NCBI RefSeq assembly: GCF_012927745.1 | Contig: NZ_JABBKX010000004.1 | Coordinates: 1 to 64,000, forward strand | Length of the DNA: 64,000 nt | Origin: Neoroseomonas marina | GTDB taxonomy: Bacteria > Pseudomonadota > Alphaproteobacteria > Acetobacterales > Acetobacteraceae | Direction: 5' to 3' | Position numbers and translations under genes: made by a program | Shown: positions 43,159-56,507 of the stretch, piece by piece | Layout of the letters: each line of letters opens with the position of its first letter | Numbering within the stretch: position 1 is the stretch's first letter | The notes under the pieces: model-generated | Seen by the model: only the letters and a program-made list of their open reading frames with translations | What the model was told of the DNA's origin: nothing | Databases searched by the model: none

Positions 43159-43283
43159 GGGGTCTCTCCCGATCGTCGGTCGAAGCGCGGGCCGCGCCTC
43201 CCGGTCGAGGTAGGCGGCGCCTTATCGCGCGTCAACCGCGCGCGGGCTTCCGTCGGCGCGCGCGGACCCGCATAGAGGGCGCC

Positions 43284-44096
43284 GTGAACCTTTCCCCGAC
43301 AGGCGCCTTCGCGCGCGCGCACGACCCGGACCGCTTCCTCTGCGCATTGTTCGCGCCGGCGGAAGCGCGCGAGGCGATCTTCGCGCTGATCGCGCTGAAC
43401 CACGAACTCGCCCGTGCGCGCGAGGCAGCGACGAATCCGCTGGCGGCGATGATCCGACTGCAATGGTGGCGGGATGCGGTGGAGGAAGCCCGTGCAGGAC
43501 GGCCGCCGCGCCGACATGAGGTCGCGGGGCCGCTCGCCGCCGTGATCGCGGAAGGCGGCCTCGATCCCGATGCGCTGATCGCGCTGGCCGATGCGCGCGA
43601 GGCCGAAGCGGAAGAGGGCGGGCTCGCCACGGAGGAGGCCTTCGTCGCCTGGCTGCGTGGCACCGCCGGCGGCTGGTCGGCCGCTGCCGGACGGGCCTTG
43701 GGGGCGAGTGCGGAGGAGGCCGAGACCCTGCGTGGCCTCGGCGCCGCCTATGGACTGGCGGGCGTGCTGCGGAACATTCCTGCCCATGCCGGCCAGGGAC
43801 GTTGCCTGCTGCCGCTCGACCGCCTCGCACGCGCCGGCCTGAATGCCGAGGCCGTGATGGCCGCGCCCGACGCGCCGGCCGTGACGGAGCTGCGACGCGA
43901 GATGGCGGCCGAGGGCCTGGCGGCGCTGGCCGGGGCCCGGCGGGACCTGCCGCGGGGACTCGTTGCCGCGGCGCTGCCGGCGGTGCTGGCGCGACGCGAC
44001 CTCGCGCGGCTGGCGCGCGGCGGGTCGCTGCCGCAAGGGCGTGGCGTCGGGGATCGCCTGGCCGTCATCGTCGCGGGGCTCCGCGGACGGGTCTGA
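43284..44096 (+). CDS. squalene/phytoene synthase family protein, NDUFAF6-like
   Basis: A 270-residue isoprenoid-synthase-fold protein. The segments LCALFAPAEAREAIFALIALNHELARAREA, NPLAAMIRLQWWRDAVEEA and GAAYGLAGVLRNIPAHAGQGRCLLP (each read in parts) match the NDUFAF6 subgroup more than true phytoene synthases. The Asp-rich DxxxD motif needed for prenyl-diphosphate condensation is not evident. A role in respiratory complex I assembly is known for the mitochondrial relative; for this protein it is inference. The start is a GTG at 43284. Confidence 0.75.
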   Translation: MNLSPTGAFARAHDPDRFLCALFAPAEAREAIFALIALNHELARAREAATNPLAAMIRLQWWRDAVEEARAGRPPRRHEVAGPLAAVIAEGGLDPDALIALADAREAEAEEGGLATEEAFVAWLRGTAGGWSAAAGRALGASAEEAETLRGLGAAYGLAGVLRNIPAHAGQGRCLLPLDRLARAGLNAEAVMAAPDAPAVTELRREMAAEGLAALAGARRDLPRGLVAAALPAVLARRDLARLARGGSLPQGRGVGDRLAVIVAGLRGRV

Positions 44097-44158
44097 AGCA
44101 GCGCATTGCCCGCGCGCCGCATCGTCCCGAGCCTGCCGCCGCAGGGGCATGAGGTGCG

Positions 44159-44746
44159 ATGATGGCGGGTGGCGAGGATGCTTCGGTGCTGGATGCGGCG
44201 GCGCGGCTGGCCGGGCTGTCGCCGCAGGAGCGCGAGGCGCTCGGCGCGCGGTGGGCGGCGGTGCGCGCGGCCTTCCCTGGCCGTCCGCTGCGGGTCCGTC
44301 CGCGGCGGGCGCGGCGATGGCGCAACGGGGCCGCCGTGGCGCTGCTCGCTCTCGTGCTGGGAGCCGGTCTGGGGGTTGGCGGCATGGCCCTGGCCGGCCC
44401 GCGGATCGGGCTGCTGATGGGTCTCGGCGGCATGGCGCTGGGTGCGATCGGCTGGCTGCGCCCGAGTCCCGAGGCGCGATGGTTGCGTCAGGACCTCGAT
44501 GGCCGTCCCCTGGTGCCGGTCCCGCTCTACCGGGAGGGCTCGCGGCTCGCCGCGATACCGGACGGGCGCCGCCTGGTCGGCGGGTTGCCGCTCCTCTCGC
44601 TCGACCCCGGACGGGATTCTCCGCGCCTCGCCCTCGGCGTCGCGACGGATGGCGGCGACGTCGTCCTCGCCCTCGACCCGGCCTTGCGGTGCCTCGTCCT
44701 GACAGCCGAAGAGCGGGCCGGCATCCATGCGGCCCTGACGCTGTGA
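44159..44746 (+). CDS. hypothetical two-helix membrane protein
   Basis: A 195-residue protein of unknown family. The N-terminal 50 residues are soluble and charged ([25 protein letters not shown]). Two membrane helices follow (AAVALLALVLGAGLGVGG and GLLMGLGGMALGAIGW). The C-terminal soluble part ends VVLALDPALRCLVLTAEERAGIHAAL. That ending resembles the end of the next gene product, suggesting a related pair. No enzymatic motif seen. Confidence 0.6.
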   Translation: MMAGGEDASVLDAAARLAGLSPQEREALGARWAAVRAAFPGRPLRVRPRRARRWRNGAAVALLALVLGAGLGVGGMALAGPRIGLLMGLGGMALGAIGWLRPSPEARWLRQDLDGRPLVPVPLYREGSRLAAIPDGRRLVGGLPLLSLDPGRDSPRLALGVATDGGDVVLALDPALRCLVLTAEERAGIHAALTL

Positions 44747-44812
44747 TCTGCTTCGCTGGCCTCGGCACGCAAGGCGGCGCAGTTTCGCCCTGACCTGATC
44801 GGAGACTTCGTC

Positions 44813-45607
44813 GTGAATGCCGTGCTCGCCGCTTTCCCGCGCCGTTCGCTCGTTCTGAAACCCGGCCGCGGTGCCTTGGGCGGCTGGCTGCTGGGCCTGG
44901 GGGGGCTGGTGCTGTTCGGCGGCTTCCTGGCCCTTCTCGCGATCGAGGTCGTGCCCGAGATCCGGGACGATTTCGTGGTGCGGGAGACGGCGCGCTCGGC
45001 CCCCGGCGCACGCATCGTGGAGGGGCGCTGCCGGTCGCGGCTGTTCCTGCTGCAATCCTGCGACATCACCATCGCCTGGCGGGGGAAGGACGGCAGCGGC
45101 ACCCGCAAGCTGAGCTACTTCTTCGTCGAGCCGCATATGGGATCCTGGAGCGCGCAGCCCATGGCCGATCCCCGGCGGCCGGAACTCGTGACGACGGATC
45201 TTGGGCTTGAACGGCTGTGGAACCGCGTCGCGACCGCCATCGGGGGAGCGATCTTCGCGGTGGCGCTGATGGCGGGACTGGTGATCGGTGCGCGGCGCGC
45301 GCAATCCGCGCGCGGTCAGATCAAGGCCCTGTCGGGGCGCGTGCTGGAACCGGTGCCGGTGCGCTTCCGCGGCTGGGGCGAGGGGCCAAGCTGGATCGTG
45401 CAGGACGATCGCGGCGCGACCGCGGAGTGGCCCGTCCGCAAATCCGACAAGCCATTCCTCCTGGACGAGGCGCGCGGCCTTGTGCTCGCGCTGCGCGATC
45501 CTGCGGGCGGCCCGGCCTTTCCGCTCGATGACAAGCTGCGCTTCGTGACCCTGTCGCCCGAGGAGCGCGCGCGTATCCTGGCCGCGCGCGGCGCCGTCGC
45601 AGGGTGA
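44813..45607 (+). CDS. hypothetical membrane protein related to the upstream gene
   Basis: A 264-residue protein of unknown family with two membrane helices (LGGWLLGLGGLVLFGGFLALL near residue 24 and AIGGAIFAVALMAGLVIGA near 145). An extracytoplasmic region between them contains two Cys (GRCRSRLFLLQSC), which could form a disulfide. The C-terminal cytoplasmic domain ends LVLALRDPAGG ... FVTLSPEERARILAA, like the end of the protein at 44159. It probably binds or senses something at the membrane; nothing more can be said. Confidence 0.6.
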   Translation: MNAVLAAFPRRSLVLKPGRGALGGWLLGLGGLVLFGGFLALLAIEVVPEIRDDFVVRETARSAPGARIVEGRCRSRLFLLQSCDITIAWRGKDGSGTRKLSYFFVEPHMGSWSAQPMADPRRPELVTTDLGLERLWNRVATAIGGAIFAVALMAGLVIGARRAQSARGQIKALSGRVLEPVPVRFRGWGEGPSWIVQDDRGATAEWPVRKSDKPFLLDEARGLVLALRDPAGGPAFPLDDKLRFVTLSPEERARILAARGAVAG

Positions 45608-45674
45608 TGCTGTGCCTTGACGCGGGGGGCGTGAGGCCGGAAGGCTCGCCACCCGTGCGAGGAAGGCGGCACAG

Positions 45675-46802
45675 ATGATCTTCGAAGGGGTCGCGCCCGG
45701 GACGTGCCGGGCGCCGATCGTCATCTTCTCCTTCGACCGGCCCGAATATCTCGAACGGCTGTGCCGCGGGCTGCTGGCGCAGGCGCAGGTTCGGCCCGAT
45801 CCGTCGCGCGTGTTCCTGCTGCAGGACGGTGCGGTTTCGCCGCGGACGGGCCATCGCTACGGCCGGCCGCTGCGGATGCAGCGTTGCATCGAGGTCTTCC
45901 GGACGCTGTTTCCCGAAGGCCAGGTGCTCGCGGCCGAGCACAACCTCGGCATCGCCGACAACATCCTGCGCGGCCAGCGCCACGTCTTCGAGACCCTGGG
46001 CGAGGAGATCGGCTACTTCTTCGAGGACGACCTCGAGCCCGGCCCGCTCTACCTCGCGGCGCTGGAAGCCATGCGCGCCGCGACCGAGCCCTTCGCCGGC
46101 CGCGTCGCCTATTTCGCGGCCTATGGCGACCACAAGGCACCGCGCCCGGGGCCGGAGGTGCGCGCCGTCCAACTCGGGCATCACTGGGGCTTCGGGCTGC
46201 GGCGCGCGGCGTGGCGGCGCATCCAGGCCTTCCTGCCGGCCTGGTGGGAGGAGGCGCGGCGCGTCGACTTCCAGGGGCGCAACCGGCTGCGGCTGCTGAA
46301 GGTCCAGCGTGACTGGGACGTGGCGGTGGACGGCATCGCCGAGGATGCGGCGACGGAGCTCGCCTGCGCGTCGCTGGGCCTCGCGCGGCTGAACACCGAC
46401 GTCTCCTTCGCGCGCTACATCGGGGAGCATGGCGAGCACTTCAATCCGGGCGTGTTCCGGGCCCTGGGCTTCGAGGGGATGCGGTGGGCCGACGGCGATC
46501 GCTTCGTCCTGCAGGCGCCGAGCGCCGACGAGGTGGACGGCATCGCCGCGGCGGCGCGGGAGGGGCGCGTGGCCTATCGCCGCGACCACCTGGAGAACCT
46601 GATCGCGCGGGCCGAGGCCGAGATCATCGACCCCGACCGGATCGCTACGCCCGAGGACGTGGCGGCGATGTGGATGATGCTGCTCGACGGCCGGCTGGTG
46701 CCGCCGGAGGTGATGGAACGCCATGCGGGCCGCACGACGATCCGCGACCTGCGCCGGGCTATCGTGCGGATGCCGTTGTTCCGGCGGAACACAGCGCCGT
46801 AG
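45675..46802 (+). CDS. GT13-like putative glycosyltransferase (copy 2)
   Basis: A 375-residue protein, paralogous to the gene at 13662 and of identical length. Shared blocks are PIVIFSFDRPEYLERLCRGL, LQDGAVSPRTGHRY, EHNLGIADNILRG, FFEDDLEPGPLYLAAL, AYGDHKAPRPG, LGHHWGFGLRRAAWRRI and YIGEHGEHFNPGVFRALGF. The EDD motif and its context resemble GT13 (GnT-I-like) enzymes. Solitary gene between a membrane-protein pair and uvrA. Acceptor and donor unknown. Confidence 0.6.
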   Translation: MIFEGVAPGTCRAPIVIFSFDRPEYLERLCRGLLAQAQVRPDPSRVFLLQDGAVSPRTGHRYGRPLRMQRCIEVFRTLFPEGQVLAAEHNLGIADNILRGQRHVFETLGEEIGYFFEDDLEPGPLYLAALEAMRAATEPFAGRVAYFAAYGDHKAPRPGPEVRAVQLGHHWGFGLRRAAWRRIQAFLPAWWEEARRVDFQGRNRLRLLKVQRDWDVAVDGIAEDAATELACASLGLARLNTDVSFARYIGEHGEHFNPGVFRALGFEGMRWADGDRFVLQAPSADEVDGIAAAAREGRVAYRRDHLENLIARAEAEIIDPDRIATPEDVAAMWMMLLDGRLVPPEVMERHAGRTTIRDLRRAIVRMPLFRRNTAP

Positions 46803-46861
46803 GGCGGAGACCGATCAGCTGGGATGGCCCGGTCGGGAAAGGACGGCGCCCTCGAGCCTCG

Positions 46862-49723
<2,862 letters not shown>

Positions 49724-49766
49724 TCAGGGGGGCTCCGCACGCGGCGCGGCGGGGCCGGCCGGTGAT

Positions 49767-49781
49767 GTTCCGGTGATGTTC
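49767..49781. promoter_or_regulatory. LexA (SOS) box, alphaproteobacterial type
   Basis: GTTCCGGTGATGTTC is a perfect match to the alphaproteobacterial LexA consensus GTTC-N7-GTTC. It lies in the uvrA-ssb intergenic region, 44 bp before the uvrA start. Both flanking genes are classic SOS targets. Confidence 0.75.
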
Positions 49782-49908
49782 TCTTCCTATATGCCCTCGG
49801 GACGGGCGTATGGGAAGGGGACGCTGCGGCGCCGAATGAACGGACGCCGGCAAGGGGTCGTCACCCCCGGCATGCCGCGGCACTGGCCGCAGGACGCCGG
49901 ATTGGCTA

Positions 49909-49921
49909 GAACCTCCCGTTC
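49909..49921. promoter_or_regulatory. inverted repeat GAAC-N5-GTTC near ssb
   Basis: GAACCTCCCGTTC lies 25 bp before the ssb ATG, close to a possible transcription start. It is palindromic like LexA sites of other bacteria, but the spacing is not the alphaproteobacterial one. It is a weaker candidate for a second control site. Confidence 0.25.
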
Positions 49922-49945
49922 AAGAATCCCTAGGAATCCGCGCGC

Positions 49946-50491
49946 ATGGCAGGCGTCAACAAGGCGATCATTCTCGGGCGGCTGGGCCGCGATCCGGAAG
50001 TGCGGAACTTCCAGAACGGCGGCAAGGTCGTGAACCTGCGGATTGCAACCTCGGAGCGATACAAGGATCGCGAGGGCAACCAACAGGAGAGAACGGAGTG
50101 GCACTCCGTTGCCATCTTCAATGAGCGCCTGGGCGAGGTGGCCGAGAAGTACCTGCGCAAGGGAAGCGAGGTCTACATCGAGGGTCAGATCGAGACCCGC
50201 AAGTGGCAGGCCCAGGACGGCCAGGAGCGCTACACGACCGAGATCGTGCTGCGGCAGTTTCGCGGCGAGCTCCAGCTCGTCGGCGGCCGCGGCGGCGGAA
50301 CCGGCGCGGAGGAGGGCGGCGGCTATGCCGAGCGCTCGGGCGGGGGTGGTGGCGGCAGCTATGCCGACCGGCCGTCCGGGGGCGGGCGCGGTGGCTATGA
50401 GGGCGGCGGGGGCGGTCGTTCCAGCGGCGGGGGCCGCAGCGGCGGCTGGGACTCCAAGAAGACCGACCTCGACGACGAGATCCCCTTCTGA
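49946..50491 (+). CDS. ssb: single-stranded DNA-binding protein
   Basis: A 181-residue protein. The OB fold begins [21 protein letters not shown] and includes [29 protein letters not shown] (read in parts). A Gly-rich flexible tail follows from about residue 115. The acidic tip DLDDEIPF is the conserved partner-binding end. It protects single-stranded DNA in replication and repair. Divergent from uvrA. Confidence 0.96.
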   Translation: MAGVNKAIILGRLGRDPEVRNFQNGGKVVNLRIATSERYKDREGNQQERTEWHSVAIFNERLGEVAEKYLRKGSEVYIEGQIETRKWQAQDGQERYTTEIVLRQFRGELQLVGGRGGGTGAEEGGGYAERSGGGGGGSYADRPSGGGRGGYEGGGGGRSSGGGRSGGWDSKKTDLDDEIPF

Positions 50492-50510
50492 TCCCTTTGC
50501 CGCGCGGCGG

Positions 50511-50540
50511 TTGACGCAGGCCGCCGCGCGGTGCCTATGG
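50511..50540 (+). promoter_or_regulatory. candidate promoter for gyrA
   Basis: TTGACG (50511-50516) and CTATGG (50535-50540) with an 18-bp spacer lie about 60 bp before the gyrA GTG start. The form resembles alphaproteobacterial housekeeping promoters. By resemblance only. Confidence 0.35.
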
Positions 50541-50601
50541 CGCCCGAACCCCGCGCGCGACTGCGCCGCGCCGCCACTCTGACCGGACCGAGCCTGACCG
50601 C

Positions 50602-53332
<2,731 letters not shown>

Positions 53333-53340
<8 letters not shown>

Positions 53341-53842
53341 ACGAATCGCCCTGTATCCGGGCACCTTCGACCCGGTGACCAACGGGCACCTCGACATCAT
53401 CGGCCGCGCCGCGCGGCTGGTGGACAAGCTGGTCGTCGGCGTCGCGATCAATATCGGCAAGGGGCCGCTCTTCGATCTCGAGGAGCGCGTGGCCCTGGTG
53501 AAGACGGAGGTGGCGTCGATCGCCGCCCGCAACGGCGTCGTCATCGAGGTGCGCCCCTTCCAGGGACTGCTGGTGCAGTACGCGCGCGAGGTCGGCGCGC
53601 GGATGGTGATCCGCGGGCTGCGGGCGGTTGCGGACTTCGACTACGAGTTCCAGATGGTGGGCATGAACCGGCGCCTGGATCAGGAGATCGAGACCGTCTT
53701 CCTGATGGCCTCGGAGACCAATCAGTTCATCGCCTCCCGCCTCGTGAAGGAAATCGCGCGGCTGGGCGGGGACATCTCGGGCTTCGTGCCGAAGGCGACG
53801 CTCGACGCGACGCTCGCCAAGATCCGCGCGACCCAAGGCTGA
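53333..53842 (+). CDS. coaD: phosphopantetheine adenylyltransferase
   Basis: A 169-residue nucleotidyltransferase. [20 protein letters not shown] carries the T/H-x-G-H site, and [14 protein letters not shown] and [19 protein letters not shown] are CoaD markers. It converts phosphopantetheine to dephospho-CoA. The gene overlaps gyrA by 8 bases, as in many alphaproteobacteria. Confidence 0.96.
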
Positions 53843-53852
53843 AGGAGCCAAG

Positions 53853-54413
53853 ATGATGCTTCGCAGGACCCTCCTCGGTGCCGCCGCGGCGGCCGCGGCC
53901 ACGCCGGCCTTCGCCCAGCAGCCGGCGCTCGACCCCGAGAACACGCTGATCCTGGAACTGCCCGGCGGACGGGTGACGATCCAGTTGCTGCCCGACCTCG
54001 CGCCGCGGCATGTCGAGCGGATCAAGACCCTGGTCCGCCAGGGCTTCTACGACGGCACGCCCTTCCATCGCGTGATCGAGGGCTTCATGGCCCAGGGCGG
54101 CGACCCGACGGGCACCGGCACGGGCGGGTCGCGCCTGCCGGACCTGCAGGCGGAATTCAGCCCGCCGTCCCGCGCGCGCTTCATCCGCGGCACGGTCGGT
54201 GCGGCGCGCACGCAGAACCCGAACAGCGCGAACAGCCAGTTCTTCATCATGTTCGCCCCGGCGCCGAGCCTCGACGGCCAGTACACCATCTGGGGCCGCG
54301 TCGTGTCCGGCATGGACGCCGTGGACAAGATCAAGCGCGGTGCGCCCGGCAGCGGCACCGTGACCAACCCTGACCGCATCCGCACCGCGCGCATCGCCGC
54401 CGACGTGCGCTGA
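53853..54413 (+). CDS. peptidylprolyl isomerase, periplasmic cyclophilin
   Basis: A 186-residue cyclophilin with an N-terminal signal peptide (RRTLLGAAAAAAATPAFA). The core contains FYDGTPFHRVIEGFMAQGGDPTGTG and NSANSQFFIMFAPAPSLDGQYTIWG, with the active-site Arg in FHRV and Gln in QGGD. It speeds proline isomerisation, probably in the periplasm. It precedes a cytoplasmic copy by 22 bp, and the two genes share blocks of nearly identical DNA. Confidence 0.93.
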   Translation: MMLRRTLLGAAAAAAATPAFAQQPALDPENTLILELPGGRVTIQLLPDLAPRHVERIKTLVRQGFYDGTPFHRVIEGFMAQGGDPTGTGTGGSRLPDLQAEFSPPSRARFIRGTVGAARTQNPNSANSQFFIMFAPAPSLDGQYTIWGRVVSGMDAVDKIKRGAPGSGTVTNPDRIRTARIAADVR

Positions 54414-54435
54414 TCCTTTCACGAGAGCCAGACCC

Positions 54436-54939
54436 ATGACCGAGACCCCGGCCGCCGACCCCGAGAACACGCTGATCCTCGAGCTCGAGCACGGCACCGT
54501 GACGATCGCGCTGCGGCCCGACCTGGCGCCGAAGCATGTCGAGCAGATCAAGGCGCTCGCCCGGAAGGGCTTCTACAACGACGTGCCCTTCCATCGCGTG
54601 ATCGAGGGCTTCATGGCCCAGGGCGGCGACCCGACCGGCACCGGCCGCGGCGGTTCCGACCTGCCGGACATCGAGGCCGAGTTCTCGAACCCGGGCACGG
54701 CGCGTTTCGTCCGCGGCACCTGCGGCATGGCCCGCACCCAGGACCCGAACAGCGCGAACAGCCAGTTCTTCATCATGTTCGCCCCGGCGCCGAGCCTCGA
54801 TGGCCAGTACACCATCTGGGGCGAGGTCACCGCGGGGATGGACGCCGTGGACAAGATCAAGCGCGGCGCCGGCATGTCGGGCATGGTGCAGGGCCCGGAC
54901 AAGATCCGCAGCATGAGGGTGGCGGCAGACGCCGCCTGA
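54436..54939 (+). CDS. peptidylprolyl isomerase, cytoplasmic cyclophilin
   Basis: A 167-residue cyclophilin without a signal peptide. FYNDVPFHRVIEGFMAQGGD and ANSQFFIMFAPAPSLDGQYTIWGEV are intact active-site segments. It is the cytosolic partner of the tandem pair. At a constant offset of 526 bp the two genes share a 51-nt identical block (54059-54109 with 54585-54635). A second shared block is 80 nt with one mismatch (54217-54296 with 54743-54822). Confidence 0.93.
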   Translation: MTETPAADPENTLILELEHGTVTIALRPDLAPKHVEQIKALARKGFYNDVPFHRVIEGFMAQGGDPTGTGRGGSDLPDIEAEFSNPGTARFVRGTCGMARTQDPNSANSQFFIMFAPAPSLDGQYTIWGEVTAGMDAVDKIKRGAGMSGMVQGPDKIRSMRVAADAA

Positions 54940-54980
54940 GGCTATCACCCGGCGCCATCCGACCCGGCGCCGGGTCCGGC

Positions 54981-55018
54981 GCGCCCGTAGCTCAGCCGGT
55001 AGGGCACGTGGCTTTCAA
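54981..55018 (+). pseudogene. 5' half of a tRNA gene (remnant)
   Basis: GCGCCCG followed by TAGCTCAGCCGGTAGGGCA reads as an acceptor strand, U8-A9 and D-arm, and an anticodon-like stem-loop (CGTGG CTTTCAA) follows. No T-arm or CGGGCGC acceptor partner lies directly after it. The fragment ends about 100 bp before the intact tRNA-Lys. It looks like a tRNA broken in the anticodon arm. Confidence 0.5.
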
Positions 55019-55119
55019 GCGCGGCCGCCGAGTGATATCGGGTCCGGAAGGCGCAGAAAACCGCCACTGCCAAGGTGGCGAGTTTCGGAGTTTCGACGCG
55101 GTTTCGACGCCGCGTCCGC

Positions 55120-55192
55120 GAGCCGGTAGCTCAGTCGGTAGAGCAACGGACTTTTAATCTGTAGGTCGAGGGTTCGAGTCCCTCCCGGCTCA
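55120..55192 (+). tRNA. tRNA-Lys (TTT)
   Basis: The gene has acceptor GAGCCGG/CCGGCTC, D-arm GCTCAGTCGGTAGAGC, anticodon loop CTTTTAA (anticodon TTT) and T-arm GAGGGTTCGAGTCCCTC, with discriminator A. CCA is not encoded. Confidence 0.97.
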
Positions 55193-55377
55193 TTTCCGGC
55201 CCGCCCGAGCGCGGGCTCACCTATCGCCTTCCATCCCCTCCGACTGCAGCGGCGCCGCATCTGCGTCGTCGTGTGCCCGCTGGGGATGCTCGCCAGCATC
55301 GAATCGGCGCCGGCCTCGTCCTAGCCAAACTTCGCCAAACCATCCTGTTGGGCCGTCGGCCTGGCTGCAGGGGATGC

Positions 55378-56190
55378 TCAGCGGTCCAGTTCGGCCGCTG
55401 CTTGGGATGCGATCTCCAGATCGATGGATGCGAGCGGGTCTCCGTCCGCGAGGTACCAGGACGCGGAAAGGCCAGTCCAAGCCAGGATCCACGACGCCAG
55501 GCGCCTTCGTTCCAGCTTGGCGGCGGCGGTGACCACGTCGAGGCGGCGAGCGAAGCGGCCGAGCTCCGTCGCGACGGGGCGGGTAGGGTCGGCCAGGTCG
55601 GGATTGGTGAAGATGTTCGCGAAATCGAAGTGCCGATCGCCGACCAGCCGCTTTGGATCAATGGCAAGCCAGCCGCGTTCGCCGAAGTCGAGGACGTTGT
55701 CGTGGTGCAGGTCCCCATGCAGGGCTGTGACGTCGCGCTGCTCTGCCAGCAACTGCCGCGCCATGTCGGCGCTGCGGAGGAGGATGCCTCCGTACGTCCC
55801 GGCGGCGAGCTCCAGGTCGCGGAACAAGGCTGTCAGAGGAACCAGGTCGGGGAGGGGCTTCGGCCGAGGAGCGTGCAGCCGGGCCGCTGTGGCGCACAGG
55901 ATACGACACGCTTCGTCGTCGTGCCCCGAGCGGGCCATGTCGGCGAGCGACGCAGGCCCCGTGGCGCGTTCCAGCAACAGGGCTTCGTCGTCGCGAGCCA
56001 GGACCCGCGCCGCACCGTCGCCGTCCCACCATTCCAGGAGCACACCTCCGAGGCGTTCATCTGCCTCGTGCGATAGCTTGAGCATGGCCGGTTCGCCGTC
56101 GCGCAGCACCGGCAGCAGGTGCGCCGCGTGGGTTGCAATTCGATCGCCGTCGGCGACCAGGCCCCATCGGACCAAGTAGGGGTCAAACAT
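55378..56190 (-). CDS. aminoglycoside/hydroxyurea phosphotransferase-like kinase (APH(6) family)
   Basis: A 270-residue kinase-fold protein. TALHGDLHHDNVLDFGERGWLAIDPKRLVGDRHFDFANIF (read in parts) contains the catalytic H-G-D-x-H-x-x-N loop and the D-P-K of APH(6)/hydroxyurea kinases. The N-terminal LVRWGLVADGDRI and AMLKLS are the lobe that holds ATP. Some members inactivate streptomycin; others have unknown targets. The gene lies between tRNA-Lys and a gene-poor stretch, which suggests an acquired segment. The start is the ATG at 56190. Confidence 0.8.
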   Translation of the reverse strand: MFDPYLVRWGLVADGDRIATHAAHLLPVLRDGEPAMLKLSHEADERLGGVLLEWWDGDGAARVLARDDEALLLERATGPASLADMARSGHDDEACRILCATAARLHAPRPKPLPDLVPLTALFRDLELAAGTYGGILLRSADMARQLLAEQRDVTALHGDLHHDNVLDFGERGWLAIDPKRLVGDRHFDFANIFTNPDLADPTRPVATELGRFARRLDVVTAAAKLERRRLASWILAWTGLSASWYLADGDPLASIDLEIASQAAAELDR

Positions 56191-56507
56191 TCGATTAGGG
56201 CTACCACAACGGACAGGATGCGCCCCGTGGTCGGGTTTCATCTCTTCGTGTCCAGCGGGTGGGGAACTGCGCAGCAGATCAGCGCCGTCACTTGCCGGTC
56301 CGGACAATCGGCGGACCGGACCACGTGATACGCCGGCTGCGGGCAGGCGGCACCGGGCGCCGGTGGCAGGCCGGCGGACTTGTCCTCACAAACCAAAGCT
56401 GCGAGATCAACGCGCTGGATGATGTCGCTCGCGGCTCCCAGGCTGGGGGTTCCGGGTTCGGGTCCCCGCGGGCACACCATGTTTTCCCTGGCGATGCCGG
56501 AGCTCCG
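56191..56507. other. 317-bp stretch without a convincing gene
   Basis: No reading frame here looks like a real protein. The start, 56191-56215, is locally AT-richer (TCGATTAGGGCTACCAC) and may hold the promoter of the minus-strand kinase. Near 56452-56479 the sequence CCGGGTTCGGGTCCCCG followed by CGGGCACACCA resembles a tRNA T-arm, acceptor and CCA end with one stem mismatch. Its acceptor would pair six of seven with the tRNA half at 54981, but the anticodon side does not fit. Confidence 0.3.

Noticed and set aside
45614-45645. TTGACG upstream of the second GT13-like gene
   Set aside because: A -35-like word without a convincing -10 at the right distance; the same word recurs ahead of other genes (19877, 24636).
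55015-55299. Minus-strand reading frame with GGTRTLDLQIKSPLLYRLSYR
   Set aside because: It is the reverse translation of tRNA-Lys, a common false protein.
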